In this document: positions 26,947 to 35,623 of the stretch, piece after piece
How positions within the stretch are numbered: the stretch's first letter is position 1
How the letters are laid out: every line of letters starts with the position of its first letter
From: Baaleninema simplex PCC 7105
Lineage (GTDB): Bacteria; Cyanobacteriota; Cyanobacteriia; Cyanobacteriales; Geitlerinemataceae
Reading direction: 5' to 3'
Length of the DNA stretch: 64,000 bases
NCBI RefSeq assembly: GCF_000332355.1
Contig: NZ_KB235958.1
Location: 3,496,191 to 3,560,190 of the forward strand
Notes under the pieces: generated by a model
The model's database searches: none
What the model saw: the letters and a program-made list of their open reading frames with translations, nothing else
What the model was told of the DNA's origin: nothing
Translations under genes and position numbers: made by a program

Positions 26947-28426
26947 CCGAAGGCGAGAGTGTCTGAAGATAAAACGGTTCGAGAAACTGTGCCAACCAGG
27001 TTTTGAGGTGGAACGTAGCGCGACAGTCATCTTCGTTATAACTGACGATCGCGTCGAGATAAGTGCGATCGCCCGTTTCGAGCCATTGATTGTACCAACA
27101 AATACACTGAGCGCCGTTGGCGTTAGCGTCGCGCCAGTCGAACCCCACCCACCGCGCGATAGGTTTGAGGGCGTAACTTTCCACCGGCAGCACCACCGTT
27201 TCCGTCACCCACCAATGCACGTCGATACAGCGATCGACGACCGGTTTCCAGCGTCGTGTCGGCGTGCGATACAGCTTCGCCAACCGTCGAATCGTTTTAA
27301 CTTCGTAATCGCAAAAATGGAAAATCGGCGCGTCGGGATACGCCCAGAGTAAATCCAGAAAGTCGTGCCAAATGCCCTGTTCTTCCTCCGGGGTTTCTGC
27401 CAAAAAGCCAAAATAGCGTTGAGTTCCCGTCGCGCGATCGACCACCAGCGCCCCCAACAAAAAGTCTAAATCGATATCCGGTTTCGCCTCGATATCGAAA
27501 TGAATTTCGACAGACGCCTCGGGAACGTCCACCCACTGCTTCCGTGCGGTTGTCAGCAACCGGTGAATTTCCCGAAGTTTCGGCGTCGCCTGGTTCGAGA
27601 ACGTCGTACGCGCTTGTTGGCTGAGTTGTTCCCCGACGACTTCCCCAAACGCGCCTTTCAACTGCGACAGTTTCGCCACTGCCAGAGCTTCTAAAGTATC
27701 GATTCCCATCGATCGCAACTGTTCGTAGCGGTTTGGCGTCACTCCCGGCACCAGCGAGAGATGGTGTTGCGACTCGGCGATCCCGTGACAGCTCCCGTAC
27801 CAATGACATAGATTGCACTTTTGTCGAGAGAGGAACAGTTCCGGCGTGCGGTGTTCCCGTAACGTGGCGATACAGTCGGTAAGAATTCCGTGCATTTCCG
27901 GAACCCGCTTCTCGAAATCCACCAAATGGGGTTGGCGTCCCCGTAATAACAACCACGCCGTCGGCGGCCAAACCCCTTGAACGAGAGACAGCACCAACCC
28001 GTCAAACGCCCCGACGATTTGATAGTCGAGTTTGGGGCGTTTGCCGAATTTAATATCTTTGGGAACGTAATACCAATTTCCGAAGCGCGAAGATCCCGTT
28101 TCCCGCACGAGCAAATCGGGTTGGCACAGTAGCGTCACACCTGGCGTCCAAGGGGCGCTCAACACGCCTCCGTAAATACATTCGACCCCTTGCTCCATCA
28201 ACTCGAGGGTCGCTTCCGTACCGCCGAGCCAGTCGTCTCGCGACCATTGAGGTCGGCGATAGTCGTACCGTGCCAGCTCCATTTGGCGGTGTGCGTGGCT
28301 GTCCTGGCGCAGTTCGAGGAGAAAGTCGCTGACGGGGTCTTGTTGGCGGCGATCGCCAAAGACATCGAGATACGCCCTTCGATCGCAACGTTGGTAATAC
28401 AGCAGTAAGTCGGCGCTAACGAGCAT
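26924..28426 (-). CDS. TM0106-family RecB-like nuclease
   Basis: This 500-residue protein starts with the RecB-like segment SADLLLYYQRCDRRAYLDVFG. It carries PKDIKFGKRPKLDYQ in place of the usual nuclease core, a four-Cys-like cluster segment LSRQKCNLCHWYGSC and a helix-hairpin-helix-like LRSMGIDTLEALA. A C-terminal RNase H-like domain (HFDIEAKPDIDLDFL .. YNEDDCRATF) completes the pattern of the TM0106 family. These proteins are probably iron-sulfur nucleases in DNA repair or RNA processing; the exact role is unknown. Confidence 0.85.
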   Translation of the reverse strand: MLVSADLLLYYQRCDRRAYLDVFGDRRQQDPVSDFLLELRQDSHAHRQMELARYDYRRPQWSRDDWLGGTEATLELMEQGVECIYGGVLSAPWTPGVTLLCQPDLLVRETGSSRFGNWYYVPKDIKFGKRPKLDYQIVGAFDGLVLSLVQGVWPPTAWLLLRGRQPHLVDFEKRVPEMHGILTDCIATLREHRTPELFLSRQKCNLCHWYGSCHGIAESQHHLSLVPGVTPNRYEQLRSMGIDTLEALAVAKLSQLKGAFGEVVGEQLSQQARTTFSNQATPKLREIHRLLTTARKQWVDVPEASVEIHFDIEAKPDIDLDFLLGALVVDRATGTQRYFGFLAETPEEEQGIWHDFLDLLWAYPDAPIFHFCDYEVKTIRRLAKLYRTPTRRWKPVVDRCIDVHWWVTETVVLPVESYALKPIARWVGFDWRDANANGAQCICWYNQWLETGDRTYLDAIVSYNEDDCRATFHLKTWLAQFLEPFYLQTLSPSAIPSPSA

Positions 28427-28516
28427 GATGGGGGGGCGATACAGTCTCGCGATCGTCTGCCGGGGTTTAGCACCCGCGACCCGGAGTCTTTTTCATTGTA
28501 CTGTCTTGCGGCCGGA

Positions 28517-28644
28517 GGGGGAGAGAGGGAGAGGGGAAGAGGGGGAGAGGGGGAGAGAGGGAGAGGGGAAGAGGGGGAGAGGGGGAGAAACTGTCAACTC
28601 TCAACTGTCCTCACTGTTGACTGTTCACTGTTGACTGTTCACTG
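28517..28644. repeat. Tandem repeats between two minus-strand genes
   Basis: A 32-bp purine-rich unit (GGGGGAGAGAGGGAGAGG..) is repeated exactly at 28517-28548 and 28549-28580. A heptamer ACTGTT(G/C) is then repeated four and a half times at 28613-28644, reaching into the last codons of the next gene. Confidence 0.85.
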
Positions 28645-30024
28645 AAAAAGTTGGGTCAGTTCGTCGGAATCCTCGAAATCGTCGGTTGGAATGTCGGTGG
28701 GAATATCTTCGTACTTGATACGAGCGAACACGCGATATTCCTCCGACGCGCGAGAACCGTTGGCAGGTTTCGTTTTCACTTTGACCAAGCTGTATTCGAC
28801 GTTTTCGGCGTGAATGGCGAAGGTAATTTTAAACAGCTCGAAGAAATGAACCACCCACTCGCATTCGTCTTCCGATAAATGCTCGTAGTAGCGAACCAGC
28901 TTGGCGATGCCAGTTTCGAGATGAACCCGCGAGTGGGGACTGACGAGAACGAGCTTGAGTAAAATTACCACGAGCGCCAAGGGATTGCCGAACGAGAGCA
29001 TCCAAATAAAAATTGGCGAGGGTTCGATGCCGTTTTCCGTCGTCAGGGCGTCGATCGCGCGGTTACAGGTTCGCAATCTCAAGGCTTCGTCGACGGAACT
29101 GCCGTGTTTGTTGTGGTAAAAGCTATCGAGGCGATCGGACAACCGAAGCTTGAGGGTATGGGCTAGCTCCTTGTCCGTCCAAGAAAACACCAAATATTTT
29201 TGCAAGCTGCGTTTGAACTCGCGATAGCGTTGGTGTTCCGTTTGACGCAGAAAGACTTGAGCTAAGTTTTGATAGCTGAGGTTTCCGCGACGGGCGACGA
29301 TGGTTTTGATAATCCGCAGGACGTCGTCTCCGAAAATGGTGGGGTTGGGATATTGTTTGTCGTCGTATCCCACCATTTGCGATCGCGTCGTGTACATGGC
29401 CAGATCGCGCTTGAAGCGATCTTTGAGACGTTGGGAGACGGCGCGAGCGACCTCTCGCTGTTCGATGGGGTTGTCGGGGTTCGAGTATTGGGGAACGAGG
29501 AGATAGGCGGTGTAGCGATCGCTCCATTTCGTCGGCTCGTCGTCTTGGCGATCGTCCTCGTACTTCGTGGAAAACACCTTCAAGTCTTGATATTCCGCGC
29601 CTTCGACGAATAGTCTCAGCCAAGCTCGCACCCGCTGTAATTTCGGCGATAGCGCTCGTTTGTGAATGGAGGGATCGTGAAACAGTTGGACGAGTTGGGG
29701 AATGAATCGGTGTTGTCGGTTGGCTTCCCAGTTGTTAAACAGGATATAGCAGGAGCGTTGGACGGTATAGCGGAAGTTGGTTTCTCGGTTCGCTAAGACG
29801 AGTTCTTCGAGAGATTGGAAGACTTCAGTGCTTTTGGCGTTACTGTATTCGATGAACAAGCTGCGAAATTCGGCGAGGACTTCATCGGGAGGCCAGGCGC
29901 GAACGATTTCGAGGAGGTAGTTGTAGATAATTTCCTGAGTTTGTTCGTAGAGCTGTTCGTCTGGGCGGTTTGTGGCGATAAAGGGGGTTTGGGATCGATC
30001 GTCCTGGCGATGCTTCCGAAACAT
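28639..30024 (-). CDS. Conserved cyanobacterial protein of unknown function
   Basis: This 461-residue, mostly helical, soluble protein was not assigned to a named family. Visible features are EQTQEIIYNYLLEIVRAWPPDEVLAEF, a repeated pattern of charged helices, a segment LVLVSPHSRVHLETGIAKLVRYYEHL, and an acidic C-terminus. A possible weak membrane stretch is FIWMLSFGNPLALVVILLKLVL at about 350-370. The ATG at 30024 has the ribosome-binding motif GGAGAAG just upstream. The last codons overlap a heptamer repeat. Confidence 0.7.
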   Translation of the reverse strand: MFRKHRQDDRSQTPFIATNRPDEQLYEQTQEIIYNYLLEIVRAWPPDEVLAEFRSLFIEYSNAKSTEVFQSLEELVLANRETNFRYTVQRSCYILFNNWEANRQHRFIPQLVQLFHDPSIHKRALSPKLQRVRAWLRLFVEGAEYQDLKVFSTKYEDDRQDDEPTKWSDRYTAYLLVPQYSNPDNPIEQREVARAVSQRLKDRFKRDLAMYTTRSQMVGYDDKQYPNPTIFGDDVLRIIKTIVARRGNLSYQNLAQVFLRQTEHQRYREFKRSLQKYLVFSWTDKELAHTLKLRLSDRLDSFYHNKHGSSVDEALRLRTCNRAIDALTTENGIEPSPIFIWMLSFGNPLALVVILLKLVLVSPHSRVHLETGIAKLVRYYEHLSEDECEWVVHFFELFKITFAIHAENVEYSLVKVKTKPANGSRASEEYRVFARIKYEDIPTDIPTDDFEDSDELTQLFQ

Positions 30025-30321
30025 AGTTTCTTCTCCCCGAGATTTCAAAAAAAAATTCCTCGCTATTTGTAGCGTAACCTAGGTCGTTACCTCGATCGAG
30101 AGGGTATTACCCCTATTAAAATACAAGCGAGGGCGATCGTTTTTTGTCATCGAAGTTTGAAAAAGTGCGATCGAAGTTAGATTTTTAACCGATCGCCGCT
30201 GCGAAAACAACTGCTGTACGTTTCGATCGCGCGAACGGTTTCGGGTCAGCATATCGCCAAACGAAATAGGGGCGAACTCTCGGCTCGCCCCCCATCTGAA
30301 ACAGCTCCGAGTCGGTACAGC
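30025..30321. other. Intergenic region between prs and the hypothetical gene
   Basis: Mostly AT-rich near 30040-30180 with HIP1-like sites. No gene seen; it should hold the promoter of the hypothetical gene. Confidence 0.45.
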
Positions 30322-31332
30322 TTAGCGGAACATACTGCTGACCGAACTATCTTCGTGAATCCGCCAGATGGTTTCTCCCAAGACGTTGGCGACCGATAAC
30401 ACCGTCAGTTGCTCGAACTGGCGATCGCTCGGAAGCGGAATCGTGTTGGTTACGATGACCTCTTCAAACACTCCGCTCGACAAGCGTTCGACCGCCGGAG
30501 GCGAGAAAATAGCGTGAGTCGCACAGGCGTAGACTTGGCGAGCGCCTTCTTTTCTCAGCAGGCGAGCGCCTTCGGTAATCGTTCCGCCAGTATCGATCAT
30601 GTCGTCGACCAACACGGCCGTTTTCCCGCGCACGTCTCCGATGACGTTGAAGACTTCAGCGACATTGTGGGCTTGGCGGCGTTTGTCGATGATGGCCAGG
30701 GGCGCGTCGTCGAGTTTTTTGGCAAAGGCGCGGGCGCGAGCGACACCTCCGACATCGGGCGAAACGACGACGATATCAGAGAGTTGTTTGCTGGCGATAT
30801 AGTCGAGTAAAACTGGAGATCCGTAGACGTGATCGAAGGGGATATCGAAATACCCCTGAATTTGTGCCGAGTGTAAGTCCATCGCGAGAACGCGATTCGC
30901 CCCGGCTTCTGTCACCAGGTTGGCAACGAGTTTTGCCGCGATCGATTCCCGTCCGGCAGTTTTGCGATCGGCCCGGGCGTAGCCGTAGTAAGGTAATACG
31001 GCGGTGATTTGCCGAGCGGACGCGCGACGGCACGCATCGATCATAATGAGAAGTTCGACGAGATGGTCGTTGACCGGATTGCAGACGGGCTGGATGAGAT
31101 AGACATCGCAGCCTCGAATCGATTCTTGAATTTGAACGTAAAGTTCTCCGTCCGCGAAGCGCTTGCGAACCATCGGACCGAGATCGATCCCCAGGTATCG
31201 CGCCACTTCTTGGGCGAGTGTTGTGTTGGCAGAGCCAGAAAATAGCCTCAGTCGATTATTATCGACAACAGATAGTAAGGAAGGCTGAAGCGATAGAGTT
31301 GCAGAACGGCTCACAGCAGACCCTCGACGCAC
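30322..31332 (-). CDS. prs: Ribose-phosphate pyrophosphokinase
   Basis: This 336-residue enzyme makes phosphoribosyl pyrophosphate from ribose-5-phosphate and ATP for nucleotide, His and Trp synthesis. It has RLFSGSANTTLAQEVARYLG, FADGELYVQI, YGYARADRKT, DLHSAQIQGYFD, VVSPDVGGVARARAFAK and the PRPP-binding loop AVLVDDMIDTGGTITE. The first 25 or so residues precede the conserved core, as in other cyanobacterial Prs, so the true start may lie a little further in. Confidence 0.96.
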   Translation of the reverse strand: MRRGSAVSRSATLSLQPSLLSVVDNNRLRLFSGSANTTLAQEVARYLGIDLGPMVRKRFADGELYVQIQESIRGCDVYLIQPVCNPVNDHLVELLIMIDACRRASARQITAVLPYYGYARADRKTAGRESIAAKLVANLVTEAGANRVLAMDLHSAQIQGYFDIPFDHVYGSPVLLDYIASKQLSDIVVVSPDVGGVARARAFAKKLDDAPLAIIDKRRQAHNVAEVFNVIGDVRGKTAVLVDDMIDTGGTITEGARLLRKEGARQVYACATHAIFSPPAVERLSSGVFEEVIVTNTIPLPSDRQFEQLTVLSVANVLGETIWRIHEDSSVSSMFR

Positions 31333-31546
31333 GTTAGGTTAAGTTAAGGCAATATTATCATTTCATTCCCAAAACTGTAGCGAAAATTCAAATTAAACTC
31401 GATCGCCTTCCTCGATCGACACGACAGAAAACCCTGTTGAAGCGTCGATCGAACCGGATCGAATTTTTCGGGTTCGATCGCCGATCGAGATCGGCGATCG
31501 CTCCGAACGAGCCAGCAAACAGCCCATTGATGAAAGGAACATTACA

Positions 31547-32005
31547 ATGAGTCTCAAGGATCGAATTGGCGAACAAATCAAAGCGGCGATGAAAGCGAAG
31601 GACAAACTTCGCTTAGAAACGGTTCGCTCGATTAAAAAGGCAATTTTGGAGAAAGAAGTCAGCGTTCGTCCGCAAGGACAGGAAGAGCTGACTCAGGAGC
31701 AAGAAATCGAGCTAGTCTCTCAACTGGCCAAGCAACGCCGCGACTCAATCGCCCAGTACCGGGATGCGGGACGAGACGATCTGGCCGATCTCGAAGCCCA
31801 AGAGTTAGTCATCTTGGAGGAATTTTTACCCAAACAACTGTCTGAAGCTGAAATTCAAGCGGTGGTTGACGAACAAATTGCCAAAGTCGGTGCGACGTCG
31901 CCGAAGGATATGGGAAAAGTGATGGGACCGCTGATGCAGCAATTGAAGGGACGGGCGGATGGAAAGACCGTTCAAGAAATTGTGAAGCACAAACTCAGTC
32001 AGTAG
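31547..32005 (+). CDS. GatB/YqeY domain-containing protein
   Basis: This 152-residue protein is a stand-alone YqeY. An N-terminal helical part (LKDRIGEQIKAAMKAKDKLRLETVRSIKKAILEKEV in pieces) is followed by a C-terminal GatB-tail-like domain (LEEFLPKQLSEAEIQAVVDEQI .. MGKVMGPLMQQLKGRADGKTV). GatB tails bind tRNA in amidotransferases; the role of the separate protein is unclear. It is preceded by GAAAGGAAC (ribosome binding) and followed by a strong terminator. Confidence 0.93.
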   Translation: MSLKDRIGEQIKAAMKAKDKLRLETVRSIKKAILEKEVSVRPQGQEELTQEQEIELVSQLAKQRRDSIAQYRDAGRDDLADLEAQELVILEEFLPKQLSEAEIQAVVDEQIAKVGATSPKDMGKVMGPLMQQLKGRADGKTVQEIVKHKLSQ

Positions 32006-32367
32006 TTTTTGTCAGTAATTTTACTGGAATACGTGAAATTATCTCCTTATCGGATCGGTAATTTCCGTTCGATACGAGGTCGCGCTCTTTATCGTTTTTT
32101 TGATAGCATTGCTTTTAAAAGCAATGCTATTTTTTTATGTTCGCTCTGAACTGTAAATTAACTTATTTTATTTTTATTGAATATATTTTGAAATTAGTTT
32201 TAAAGCAATTTTATGCTCGAACTATCATAGTTTTAAAAACGATCGTCATCGATCGAGTTATGATGGATTGCGATCGCAGATACAAATAGCTATTCATGAT
32301 ACAACAAAAATAATAAAAAATGATTATAATACGAGTATTTTGCCGAACCAAAACAGGGGGAGTTGTT
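32006..32367. other. Intergenic region with terminator
   Basis: It contains the strong terminator of the YqeY gene, then AT-rich DNA with the promoter region of the ABHD14-like gene. No gene seen. Confidence 0.5.
32103..32130 (+). terminator. Strong intrinsic terminator
   Basis: A perfect 28-base palindrome, ATAGCATTGCTTTT and its complement, is followed by a run of seven T, 98 bases after the YqeY stop. A T run also precedes it, so it can act in both directions. Confidence 0.85.
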
Positions 32368-32973
32368 ATGCCCGTTAAAATTAGCGATCGCTTCGTTCGG
32401 ATCTTCAATTGCAACATTTATATTCAAGAAGCTGGAGAACAAAATAATCCAGTCCTCCTATTTTTACACGGAGCGAGTTTCAGTTCTCAAACCTGGCGAG
32501 AATTGGGAAGTTTAGTCTTTTTTGCCGAACGAGGATATCGCACGATCGCCATAGATTTACCCGGCTACGGACGCTCGCAGCGGCTGTTCGGTCGTCGCGA
32601 CGATTTTCTAGAACAATTCCTCGAAACCGCCAACATCAGCCATCCCGTTATCGTCTCGCCGTCGATGAGCGGAAACTATAGCCTACCGTTTCTCGTGGAG
32701 CGTCCCGACAGACTTCGGGGTTACGTTCCCGTCGCGCCCGTGGGTATTTCTCAATTTAGAAAACGACTCGAAGGGATCGAAGTGCCGACGTTAGCCATTT
32801 GGGGAGAAGGCGATCGCATTGTATCAGTCTCTCAAGCGGAGATTTTCGTCGATCGAATGACGAACGTGCGAAAAGTCATCTTAAAAAATGCCGGACACGC
32901 CTGTTATATGAAAGCCACCGACGCATTTCATCGAGAACTCCTTCAATTCTTAGAGACGCTACCTCGAACGTAA
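32368..32973 (+). CDS. ABHD14-like alpha/beta hydrolase
   Basis: This is a 201-residue compact alpha/beta hydrolase. The oxyanion-hole segment LLFLHGASFSSQTWRELG and DLPGYGRSQ are followed by the nucleophile segment SPSMSGNYSLPFL, which matches the unusual SxSxSG motif of mammalian ABHD14B. The predicted triad is Ser99, Asp149 (WGEGDRI) and His177 (NAGHACY). ABHD14B has been described as a CoA-dependent lysine deacetylase; whether the bacterial protein does the same is unknown. A GGGGGAG ribosome binding site precedes the ATG at 32368, which excludes the longer upstream start. Confidence 0.85.
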   Translation: MPVKISDRFVRIFNCNIYIQEAGEQNNPVLLFLHGASFSSQTWRELGSLVFFAERGYRTIAIDLPGYGRSQRLFGRRDDFLEQFLETANISHPVIVSPSMSGNYSLPFLVERPDRLRGYVPVAPVGISQFRKRLEGIEVPTLAIWGEGDRIVSVSQAEIFVDRMTNVRKVILKNAGHACYMKATDAFHRELLQFLETLPRT

Positions 32974-33097
32974 CTCACCGAGAAGTCCTGCGGTCGAGTC
33001 GGGGATCGCTTGGCCGACGCCCGAGCGAGAGTTTCCACAACGCGATCGAAGCCCGACACGGTACACTAAATCAGCATTGTGAGAGGCACGCGAAACT

Positions 33098-34297
33098 ATG
33101 GAGACCGTCGTTCTAGGGCTAACCTTACTTTCACTACTCATTTGGATCGGCTTGCTCGCCGTTCGAGGACAGTTCTGGCGTTCTCACGTCCGACTGACCC
33201 CGATTCCCCTCGAGATCGACGATCTCCCGAGCATCTGCGCGGTCGTTCCAGCTCGCAACGAAGCCGAGGTTCTCCCGATCGGACTGCGATCGCTTCTATT
33301 GCAAGACTATCCCAACCCCTTTCGCGTCGTTCTCGTCGACGATCGCAGCACCGACGGAACCGCCAGCGTCGCCCAAAACACCGCTAAAGACGCCAAAGCC
33401 GTCGCCAAAGAAATGGGGCGAACCGCCCCCAGCTTAGAAGTCCTTACCGCCGAACCCCTTCCCCAAGGTTGGACGGGGAAACTGTGGGCGATGGAACAAG
33501 GAGTTCGTCACGCCAAACGCTACGCCCCGGACTACTACCTATTTACCGACGCCGACATCGAACACGAGCGATCGTCCCTGCGTCAACTGGTCTTTCACGC
33601 CGAACGGGAACGCCTCGATCTCGTTTCGCTCATGGTGCGTCTGCGCTGTCGCAGTTTCTGGGAACGCCTACTCGTTCCCCCCTTCGTTTATTTTTTCCAA
33701 AAACTCTACCCCTTCGAGTGGGTCAACGATCTCAACCGCAAAACTGCTGCTGCGGCTGGGGGATGTATCCTCATCCGTCGCCAAGCCCTCGAACGCATTG
33801 GTGGATTGAGTACCATCAAAGACACCCTCATCGACGATTGCACCCTGGCCCGCGCCGTCAAATGCGGCGAGGCTGGAAAACGCCACCCCATTTGGTTAGG
33901 ACTGACTGAGAAAACTCACAGTTTGCGTTCCTACAACTCCCTGTGGAGTATTTGGAACATGGTCGCCCGCACCGCGTACACGCAACTGAACTACTCTCCT
34001 CTGCTACTGTTGCTTACAGTGTTGGGAATGGGTTTAACCTATGAAGTCGCTCCTGTAAGCTTTGTTTGGGGAATTCTCACAGGCGATCGCTTTATCGCGT
34101 TAACTGCTTTAGCCACGTGGTTGTTAATGGCCTTTTCCCTACTTCCCACTTTACATCTGTACCGTCAACCCCCCTTTCTCGGCATTTTATTGCCCGTTAT
34201 CGCCGCCCTCTATACCCTCATGACTATCGATTCTGCGATTCGCCATTGGTTCGGCTTCGGGGGAAATTGGAAAGGGCGCGTGTATCCGCAATCCTGA
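33098..34297 (+). CDS. hpnB: HpnB-like family 2 glycosyltransferase (hopanoid-associated)
   Basis: This is a 399-residue membrane glycosyltransferase. One N-terminal helix precedes a GT-A domain with CAVVPARNEAEVLP, VVLVDDRSTDGTAS, QGWTGKLWAMEQGV, the metal-binding FTDADIEH, and GGCILIRRQALERIGG, with a downstream IDDCTLA. Several membrane helices follow from about residue 290. The order and motifs match the hopene-associated glycosyltransferase HpnB family. No squalene-hopene cyclase is nearby, so the pathway link comes from the family only. It converges with the next glycosyltransferase with 15 bases between stops. Confidence 0.82.
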   Translation: METVVLGLTLLSLLIWIGLLAVRGQFWRSHVRLTPIPLEIDDLPSICAVVPARNEAEVLPIGLRSLLLQDYPNPFRVVLVDDRSTDGTASVAQNTAKDAKAVAKEMGRTAPSLEVLTAEPLPQGWTGKLWAMEQGVRHAKRYAPDYYLFTDADIEHERSSLRQLVFHAERERLDLVSLMVRLRCRSFWERLLVPPFVYFFQKLYPFEWVNDLNRKTAAAAGGCILIRRQALERIGGLSTIKDTLIDDCTLARAVKCGEAGKRHPIWLGLTEKTHSLRSYNSLWSIWNMVARTAYTQLNYSPLLLLLTVLGMGLTYEVAPVSFVWGILTGDRFIALTALATWLLMAFSLLPTLHLYRQPPFLGILLPVIAALYTLMTIDSAIRHWFGFGGNWKGRVYPQS

Positions 34298-34312
34298 CAA
34301 AACGTCGATCGT

Positions 34313-35350
34313 TCAATTGACCAAACCGGGAATATAGTAGCGAATTTTCTGAAGTTTTTTAAGTCCAGACTGTATCGCTCGATTGAATTGAGTCGAGATC
34401 GACGGCGGCTTAAATTCTTTCGGTCGCTTTTCGGGTTCTTTGAGAAAGCGATAATGTAAGAAGATATCGCGATAGGGAATATCGACTTCTTCTCCCTGAC
34501 AGAGCCGCGCGAACGCAGACGACGGTACGGTCATATAATGAAGTCGATGAACGGGTTTCATTCCCTGTTGGTTGTAGAGAACGTTATTGACGTTTACGAA
34601 AGCATCTGTCGTCGCGCAATTTCCCGTGCGATCGCGTCCGTCCTCACTTTGCGTATAATTGAACGCATTGGCGTCGCACCAGAGCGTGAAATAATTCGAC
34701 AGCGCCGCATCGTCCCACCAAAGTTTCTCGTTAATCCAACAAATTTCGTTCTCTTCGACGAGACGCCGCTCCATTTCTTCGACGTCTTCCCACGAAATCA
34801 GTCCCCGTTTCGAGGCGAAGAAGCTCGCACAGTGAAGTCGGGGGCGTAGCTCGGATTCGGTATATTTTCCGATCGATTCGAGGTAGGGAATATTGAGGGC
34901 GGCGACGGGGGTAGGTTTTCGGTGTTCCCAATCGTCGAACACGAAATCATAGGTCTCGAGTTTCTCGAATACCCCATCGACGGGTTTCATCGCTAACGTA
35001 TCGGCGTCGTAGAAAACGAATTTTTCAAAGATACCTTGAAACGCCGCATAGCGACGGTGATGGTGTCCGAGATACCAGGGCGATCGCGCACCGGGACGTT
35101 TGGCTCGCGGGTGGGACATCCACACTCGTTCGGCGAAATCATCCCAACGTTGTAGGGTAACTTCGTCTTCAAAGAGAAAAGCGTTCGGGTATTTTTCGAG
35201 TTCGGCTTTCGTCCGTTCGAGGCGATTGTCGTAGGGAAAAATGCAAATGGGAATATCGTGACTCACGTTGGTTTCAACGCTATTGAGCCAGGCGACCAGT
35301 TGATCGAAAACGGCGTCGTTCGCCAGCGTATAAATACCGCACGATACCAT
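34313..35350 (-). CDS. Npun_R2821-type putative glycosyltransferase
   Basis: This 345-residue protein resembles a cyanobacterial family that looks like nucleotide-diphospho-sugar transferases. The start GIYTLANDAVFDQLVAWLNSV, the metal-binding-type FVFYDADTLAMKPV, and RLHCASFFASKRGLISW and WWDDAALSNYF support this. Acceptor and donor are unknown; surface polysaccharide synthesis is likely. It is a single gene on the minus strand, opposite the HpnB-like gene. Confidence 0.75.
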   Translation of the reverse strand: MVSCGIYTLANDAVFDQLVAWLNSVETNVSHDIPICIFPYDNRLERTKAELEKYPNAFLFEDEVTLQRWDDFAERVWMSHPRAKRPGARSPWYLGHHHRRYAAFQGIFEKFVFYDADTLAMKPVDGVFEKLETYDFVFDDWEHRKPTPVAALNIPYLESIGKYTESELRPRLHCASFFASKRGLISWEDVEEMERRLVEENEICWINEKLWWDDAALSNYFTLWCDANAFNYTQSEDGRDRTGNCATTDAFVNVNNVLYNQQGMKPVHRLHYMTVPSSAFARLCQGEEVDIPYRDIFLHYRFLKEPEKRPKEFKPPSISTQFNRAIQSGLKKLQKIRYYIPGLVN

Positions 35351-35623
35351 CGTTAAACTAACTTAGAAAATTTGAGGACTTGTCGCCAGATAAGCGTTGA
35401 AATTTGAGAACCGATGCGCTCGATTGGGGTAAACCGCCCTGAATGTCATCGTGTTGAGGATCGGGACGCGCGATCGAACTTGCGATCTGGTCTTATCATA
35501 TCTTAGAGACTCCAGCGAGACTTGAAAGGTTGCCCGTCGATCGAGTAACGTGCAAAAGTAAACCCGCCTGAGAGCGCCAATTCTTCGAGGCGTCGGCGTC
35601 GATGGCGCATTGAATTCGGAACC

